Shown here piece after piece: positions 51,950 to 55,840 of a DNA stretch of 55,840 nucleotides. Origin of the DNA: Nitrospirota bacterium (GTDB taxonomy: Bacteria; Nitrospirota; UBA9217); the NCBI GenBank assembly GCA_029858565.1, contig JAOUEV010000016.1, forward strand, positions 1 through 55,840. Reading direction: 5' to 3'. Every line of letters starts with the position of its first letter. Positions within the stretch are counted from its first letter, which is position 1. The notes under the pieces were generated by a model. The model saw only the letters and a list, made by a program, of their open reading frames with translations. It ran no database searches and was not told the origin of the DNA. Made by a program: the position numbers and the translations under genes.

Positions 51950-53182
51950 TTACTTCGTCACCACCACGATCCCCGAATCGGTCACCAGGCATCCCCGCTC
52001 CCGGTCCTCCTCAAGGTCATAGCCGATCTCCATGCCTTCGGGGATGCAGATGCCCTCGTCGATGATGGCTTTCTTGATCTTCGCGTGCCTTCCGATCTCC
52101 ACATTCTCGAAGAGGATCGAATCCTCGACCCGGGCATAGCTGTTCACGCGGCACGATGGCCCCAGGATGGAACGGCGAACGACGCTGCCGCTCGTGACGC
52201 AGCCGCCGCAGACCAGGGAATCGAGGTTCTGGCCGCGCCGTCCTTCGTCGTCAAAGACAGTCTTCGCAGGCGGCAGGTTGCCCTGGTTGGTCAAGATGGG
52301 CCACTGGTAATTGTAGAGATTCAGTTGGGGCGTGACGCTGATAAGGTCCATGTTCGCTTCGTAGTAAGTATCGAGGGTCCCCACGTCGCGCCAGTACCCC
52401 CGCTCATGAGGTTCCATGCCCGGAATGGAATTGTCGTAGAAACTGTAAGCATAGACCTTGTCCTTTGCCTCCAGCATCAGAGGAATGATGTGCTTGCCGA
52501 AATCCAGGTCCTCGAACTTCTTTTTGCCCTTGTGCAGCAGGTCTATCAGTTTGTCCCGGGAGAAGATGTAGTTCCCCATGGATGCAAAGCAGGTCTTCCT
52601 GCCCGGAATATTGCAGGGTTCGCTGGGCTTTTCCACAAAGGCCTTCACCCGGAAGTCGTCATCCACCTTCATGATGCCGAAGCGCTTTGCCTCCTCGGGC
52701 GACACCTCGAGCACGGCGATGGTAAGGTCCGCCTTGTTCATGCGATGGTACTGGAACATCTGGGACACGTCCATCTTGTAGACGTGGTCCCCTCCGAAAA
52801 TGGCGATCTGCTCCGCATCCGAAGCTTCGATGAACCGGATCGTCTGGTAGATGGCGTCGGCGGTGCCCCGGAACCACTGTTCGCTCATGCTGCTCGTTTC
52901 CGGAGAAATAGTGTCGTAGAACTCGCCGAGGCCGGTCCACTTGCCCCAGGACTCCTTGATGTGCTTGTTCAGGGAATAGGCCTGGTACTGGGTCAGGATG
53001 TAGGCCCGCCGAATCCCGGAGTTGAAGAGGTTGGAAAGAACGAAGTCGATGATCTTGTATTTGCCGCCAAAAGGGACCGACGGTTTGGACCGCCTGATCG
53101 TGATGGGGCTCAACCGCTCGCCCTTCCCCCCGGCCAGCACCATGGCCAGGGTGTTCTTGGTGATATTGCCTGATGAGTACAT
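51950..53182 (-). CDS. glgC: Glucose-1-phosphate adenylyltransferase
   Basis: GlgC makes ADP-glucose for glycogen synthesis. The 410-residue protein contains the N-terminal AMVLAGGKGERLSPIT nucleotide loop, KPSVPFGGKYKIIDFVLSN, the sugar-phosphate region FVEKPSEP, GTADAIYQ and, at the C-terminus, left-handed β-helix repeats (VVRRSILGPSCRVNSYARVE). All regions of the family are present at normal length. It is divergent to gpsA. No other glycogen gene is in the window, so it would be expressed alone or from its own promoter. Confidence 0.96.
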   Translation of the reverse strand: MYSSGNITKNTLAMVLAGGKGERLSPITIRRSKPSVPFGGKYKIIDFVLSNLFNSGIRRAYILTQYQAYSLNKHIKESWGKWTGLGEFYDTISPETSSMSEQWFRGTADAIYQTIRFIEASDAEQIAIFGGDHVYKMDVSQMFQYHRMNKADLTIAVLEVSPEEAKRFGIMKVDDDFRVKAFVEKPSEPCNIPGRKTCFASMGNYIFSRDKLIDLLHKGKKKFEDLDFGKHIIPLMLEAKDKVYAYSFYDNSIPGMEPHERGYWRDVGTLDTYYEANMDLISVTPQLNLYNYQWPILTNQGNLPPAKTVFDDEGRRGQNLDSLVCGGCVTSGSVVRRSILGPSCRVNSYARVEDSILFENVEIGRHAKIKKAIIDEGICIPEGMEIGYDLEEDRERGCLVTDSGIVVVTK

Positions 53183-53280
53183 GTTGGCCCCCCGTTCCCC
53201 GCGTTATCCTGCTGTCAAATAACTAGCATAAAATCAGCTCAATGTCAAAAATCAGCGGGACAGGAGCGGGACGAATCCTT

Positions 53281-53309
53281 TTGACACCCGGGCACAATGG
53301 CTTTATAAT
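53281..53309 (+). promoter_or_regulatory. Perfect-consensus σ70 promoter of gpsA
   Basis: TTGACA and TATAAT are separated by exactly 17 bases. The -10 ends eight bases before the ATG at 53318, so the transcript should begin at or within a few bases of the start codon. Confidence 0.92.
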
Positions 53310-53317
53310 CGATGTCT

Positions 53318-54319
53318 ATGACTGATTCTGTTGCTGTGATCGGCGCCGGAGCATGGGGTACGGCCCTGGCGCTCGTGCTCGCGGACAAGGGTGTTCCCAC
53401 GGCCCTCTGGATGTACGAAAAGGACCTGGCCGAGGAGACCGGCCGGACCCGCGAGAACCGCGTGTATCTGCCCGGGTTCCCGCTTCCGGCCTCAATTTCC
53501 GTGACGTCATCGCTGGAAGAGGCTGTCAAGGGCCGTCCTTTTGTGCTTTCCGTAGTGCCATCCCATACGGTCCGGCCGGTCTCAAAGCAGTTCGCGCCCT
53601 TTCTGGCTCCGGGCGCGATCATCATCAATGCTTCCAAGGGCATTGAGATAGAAACGCTCAGTCCCCTGGCCGAGGTGTTCAAGGACACCCTTCCAGAGGA
53701 ATATCATGACCGGCTCTGTTTTCTCTCCGGACCGAGCTTTGCCAAGGAAGTGGCGAAGAAAATGCCGACCACCGTGGCACTGGCCTGCGCGGACCCGGCA
53801 ACAGGAAAACGGGCACAGCAGCTCATGAGCGCTCCCTATTTCCGCGTGTACACCAACAATGACGTGATCGGCGTGGAACTGGGCGGATCGATCAAGAACG
53901 TGATCGCCATCGCGGCCGGCGTGCTCGAAGGCCTGGGCTTCGGCCACAACACCATGGCAGGGCTGATCACCCGGGGACTGGCGGAGATGTCCCGCCTGGG
54001 CGTTGCCATGGGAGCGGACCACCGTACCTTCGCCGGCCTCGCGGGAATGGGCGATCTGGTGCTCACCTGCACGGGAGACCTTTCCCGGAACCGCACGCTC
54101 GGTGTGCGGCTCGGCAAGGGCGAAAAGTTCGATGATATCATGAAAGGCCTGAAGACCGTTGCCGAGGGTGTGAAGACCGCCAAAGCTGCCCGGGAACTCG
54201 CGAGAAAGCAAGGCGTGGACATGCCGGTCGTCGAAGAGGTCTACCGCATCATCTATGAAGGCAAGGACCCCCGGCTCGCGCTCAAGGACCTGATGAGCAG
54301 GGAGCTGAAGAACGAATGA
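53318..54319 (+). CDS. gpsA: Glycerol-3-phosphate dehydrogenase (NAD(P)+)
   Basis: GpsA reduces dihydroxyacetone phosphate to sn-glycerol-3-phosphate for phospholipids. The 333-residue protein has the dinucleotide loop GAGAWGTALA, SVVPSHTVR, SGPSFAKEVA, the catalytic lysine in GGSIKNVIAIAAGV, GMGDLVLTCTGDLSRNR and a family-typical end. I start at 53318 rather than the in-frame ATG at 53312, which lies only three bases past the -10 box and would usually not be in the mRNA. No ribosome site exists, so initiation should be leaderless. Confidence 0.96.
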   Translation: MTDSVAVIGAGAWGTALALVLADKGVPTALWMYEKDLAEETGRTRENRVYLPGFPLPASISVTSSLEEAVKGRPFVLSVVPSHTVRPVSKQFAPFLAPGAIIINASKGIEIETLSPLAEVFKDTLPEEYHDRLCFLSGPSFAKEVAKKMPTTVALACADPATGKRAQQLMSAPYFRVYTNNDVIGVELGGSIKNVIAIAAGVLEGLGFGHNTMAGLITRGLAEMSRLGVAMGADHRTFAGLAGMGDLVLTCTGDLSRNRTLGVRLGKGEKFDDIMKGLKTVAEGVKTAKAARELARKQGVDMPVVEEVYRIIYEGKDPRLALKDLMSRELKNE

Positions 54320-54444
54320 TCCGAATGCGGAATGAAAGGACCTGTAGCAGGTAGCCGGTAGCAAGTAGCCAGGAAAGACGAATGCTCGTTCTCGCGATGC
54401 ATTGCTCATGACTTCGTGTCTTCGTGGTAACTAGAGGTTTTATC

Positions 54445-55548
54445 ATGAATTTCTTCTCGTTGTTTTTTTCCATAATTGTCGCTCTTATCCTCTATTCCCA
54501 CGCCATCGCCGAGATCAAGGTGATCGAGGCGGACAGCTCCTATGTCATAGGCGACAATGACAGCAAGGTGGATGCCCGCAGGATCGCGACCCAGGAAGCC
54601 AAGCGCAAGGCCCTGGAGCAGGCCGGGACCTTCGTAGCAAGCCTGACGCAGGTGAAGGAATACCGGCTTTCGAAAGACGAGGTGACCGCGTACACCGCGG
54701 GCATTGTAGAGGCCGAGACCATCAGCGATGAGACGCGCGGCAGCCTCCAGCATCCCGAGGCCTACATCAGGATCAGGTGCAGGATCGACACGGACGTGCT
54801 GGTGCAGCAGATCGCCAGGTATCAGGAGAACCAGGAGCTCCGCGACCAGCTCCAGGCCTCGGCAAAAGAGCAGGAAGCGCTGCGCAGGGAGCGCGACACC
54901 CTCGCAGGGCAGCTTGCCGCTGAAAAGGATAAAACAAAGACCGCTGAAACCCGGAAAAAGCTCGGCTCAGTCCTTACCCGGGAAGAGAACATCGACGCCA
55001 CGAACCGGGTCTGGGCGCGAGTTGCTCCGCAAATGGATTTTTACGGCAGTTCCGAGATAAACAAGGAGGTCAGGCTCGGCGACCTTCAGGATAGCGCGGT
55101 GGTCCTTGTCAAAGCTGTCGAGGACAATCCCTCGAACCAGCAGGCGCGCATCCTGCTGGCTTCGGTCTATGAACAGCAGAACGACCGCCCTGCGGCTGAG
55201 CAGCAGCTCAGAAGCGCCCTGGAACTGGACCGGAACAATACGTTACTGCGCCTCCGGCTCGGCATCGTGCTGAGGGAACAGGGCAAATTCCACGAAGCGC
55301 TCCAGGAGTTCCGCGCGATCGAACAAAAGCGGCCCTACCACCCCCAGATGCTCTTCCAGACCGGACTCACGCACCTGGCCATGAAGAACTGCCGGCTTGC
55401 CGGCGCCTACATGAAGCGTTTCCTGCTGTTCACGAAGAAGAGCCGTTCACCCCAGATCGAAAAGGTCAAACCGCGGGCAAAAGAGATCCTGGACAGATGC
55501 GGGGAACCGAAACCGGAGAAAAGGTCCGGCCGCAAGCCGCGCCGTTAG
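54445..55548 (+). CDS. Exported protein with FlgT/LPP20-like N-terminal domain and TPR repeats
   Basis: The 367-residue protein has a signal peptide (FFSLFFSIIVALILYSHAIA). An N-terminal domain of about 100 residues follows with IGDNDSKVDARRIATQEAKR and AGTFVASLTQV, as seen in the N-terminal domain of flagellar-assembly T and LPP20-like envelope proteins. A glutamine/glutamate-rich coiled coil at about 118-170 and three to four TPR units complete the chain, which ends in a basic tail. A paralogue starts 17 bases downstream. The role is probably envelope assembly or stabilisation, by inference. AGAGG precedes the ATG. Confidence 0.8.
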   Translation: MNFFSLFFSIIVALILYSHAIAEIKVIEADSSYVIGDNDSKVDARRIATQEAKRKALEQAGTFVASLTQVKEYRLSKDEVTAYTAGIVEAETISDETRGSLQHPEAYIRIRCRIDTDVLVQQIARYQENQELRDQLQASAKEQEALRRERDTLAGQLAAEKDKTKTAETRKKLGSVLTREENIDATNRVWARVAPQMDFYGSSEINKEVRLGDLQDSAVVLVKAVEDNPSNQQARILLASVYEQQNDRPAAEQQLRSALELDRNNTLLRLRLGIVLREQGKFHEALQEFRAIEQKRPYHPQMLFQTGLTHLAMKNCRLAGAYMKRFLLFTKKSRSPQIEKVKPRAKEILDRCGEPKPEKRSGRKPRR

Positions 55549-55565
55549 AGCAACGGAGAAAAATC

Positions 55566-55840
55566 ATGATGAATATATTCATAGCCCTTTTCTCGGCCAG
55601 TGCGCTCCTTTTCCTGCAGACTCCGGCCTTCGCCGCCCTGAAAACGATCGAGGCCGAGAACTTGTACCATATGGGCGACAACGACAGCAAGCTTGACGCC
55701 CGGCGCATCTCCACGCAGGAGGCGAAGCGGAAAGCGCTGGAACTGGCAGGCACCTATGTCGCCAGCCTGACCGAGGTGAAGGACTACCGCCTCACAAAAG
55801 ACGAAGTTACTGCCTATACCGCGGGGATCATCGAGACCGA
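55566..55840 (+). CDS. Paralogue of the preceding exported protein, cut by the window end
   Basis: Only the first 91 codons are visible. They encode a signal peptide ending near QTPAFA and then the same N-terminal domain: MGDNDSKLDARRISTQEAKR, AGTYVASLTEVKDYRL and TAYTAGIIET. Identity to the neighbour over this domain is high at protein and DNA level, so the pair arose by tandem duplication. Two adjacent ATG codons (55566 and 55569) are possible starts; GGAGA precedes them. Whether it also carries TPR units cannot be seen. Confidence 0.82.
   Translation, partial: MMNIFIALFSASALLFLQTPAFAALKTIEAENLYHMGDNDSKLDARRISTQEAKRKALELAGTYVASLTEVKDYRLTKDEVTAYTAGIIET

Noticed and set aside
53183-53280. 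A promoter for glgC from a TTGACA on the minus strand
   Set aside because: The -35 is good, but the sequence at the right spacing (TAGTTA) is a poor -10, so I do not list it.

Overview
The window looks like a moderately GC-rich chromosomal segment of a free-living Gram-negative bacterium. Outer-membrane features are present (a β-barrel protein with a terminal phenylalanine, two lipoproteins). Gene content (short-form ThiC, AddAB, EndoQ, a HIT-type GalT-like enzyme, GlgC, CobU/CobS/CobC) and intergenic spaces full of dispersed palindromes resemble environmental Nitrospirota or Desulfobacterota genomes. That placement is an inference and no rRNA is present to settle it.

Layout. 1-2.7 kb: a small membrane protein, then an AT-richer island of three small genes (membrane protein, zinc-knuckle DUF4145 protein, unknown) ending in a GC-rich double hairpin. 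2.8-10.1 kb, minus strand: a thiamine operon led by a σ70-like promoter, a TPP riboswitch and a terminator (thiS, unknown gene, thiG, thiE, thiC, M23 peptidase, thiD), followed by rph and a TMEM165-type cation transporter. 10.2-11.5 kb: a two-gene unit of unknown function and a MntA/HepT toxin-antitoxin pair whose toxin gene has an in-frame stop. 11.5-16.6 kb: a lipoprotein, a frameshifted DUF4384 gene, cobC-cobS-cobU, tRNA-Gly(CCC), TlpA, thioredoxin and a small ferredoxin. 16.7-23.6 kb: AddB and AddA, separated by a REP-associated transposase gene that carries REP palindromes inside its own coding sequence. 23.6-29.4 kb: outer-membrane barrel, CGGC protein, GyrI-like protein, GalT-like enzyme, GerMN-like protein and EndoQ.

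29.5-33.4 kb is a second AT-rich island: a membrane-anchored Pif1-like helicase, an overlapping HExxH metallopeptidase and a double zinc-ribbon protein with a HEPN-type RX4H motif. It is bracketed by palindromic repeats and ends in the same hairpin sequence (24 of 28 bases) that ends the first island. This is the strongest candidate for an undescribed, possibly defensive, system.

33.4-38.4 kb: acetyltransferase, TgpA-like transglutaminase, DUF58 protein and MoxR ATPase, with a MITE-like element between moxR and the DUF58 gene. 38.8-46.1 kb: a DUF389 membrane protein and a run of small enzymes (nitroreductase, isochorismatase-like, two GNATs, tautomerase, methyltransferase, chorismate mutase, PPOX protein, EamA exporter). 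46.4-49.3 kb: leuA, a frameshifted methyltransferase gene and a compact transcription unit (consensus promoter, three-way-junction RNA or 28-codon reading frame, terminator). 49.4-55.8 kb: a PPOX remnant, a DUF1648 protein, two unknown genes, glgC, gpsA and two tandem paralogous TPR or envelope proteins, the last cut by the window end.

Two themes recur. Several good σ70-like promoters sit so close to the start codon that the mRNAs should be leaderless or nearly so (gpsA, the 49.3 kb unit, addB, mntA). Several coding ends or starts have been overwritten by dispersed repeats (ThiS, M23 peptidase, RAYT, the acetyltransferase at 33.4 kb).
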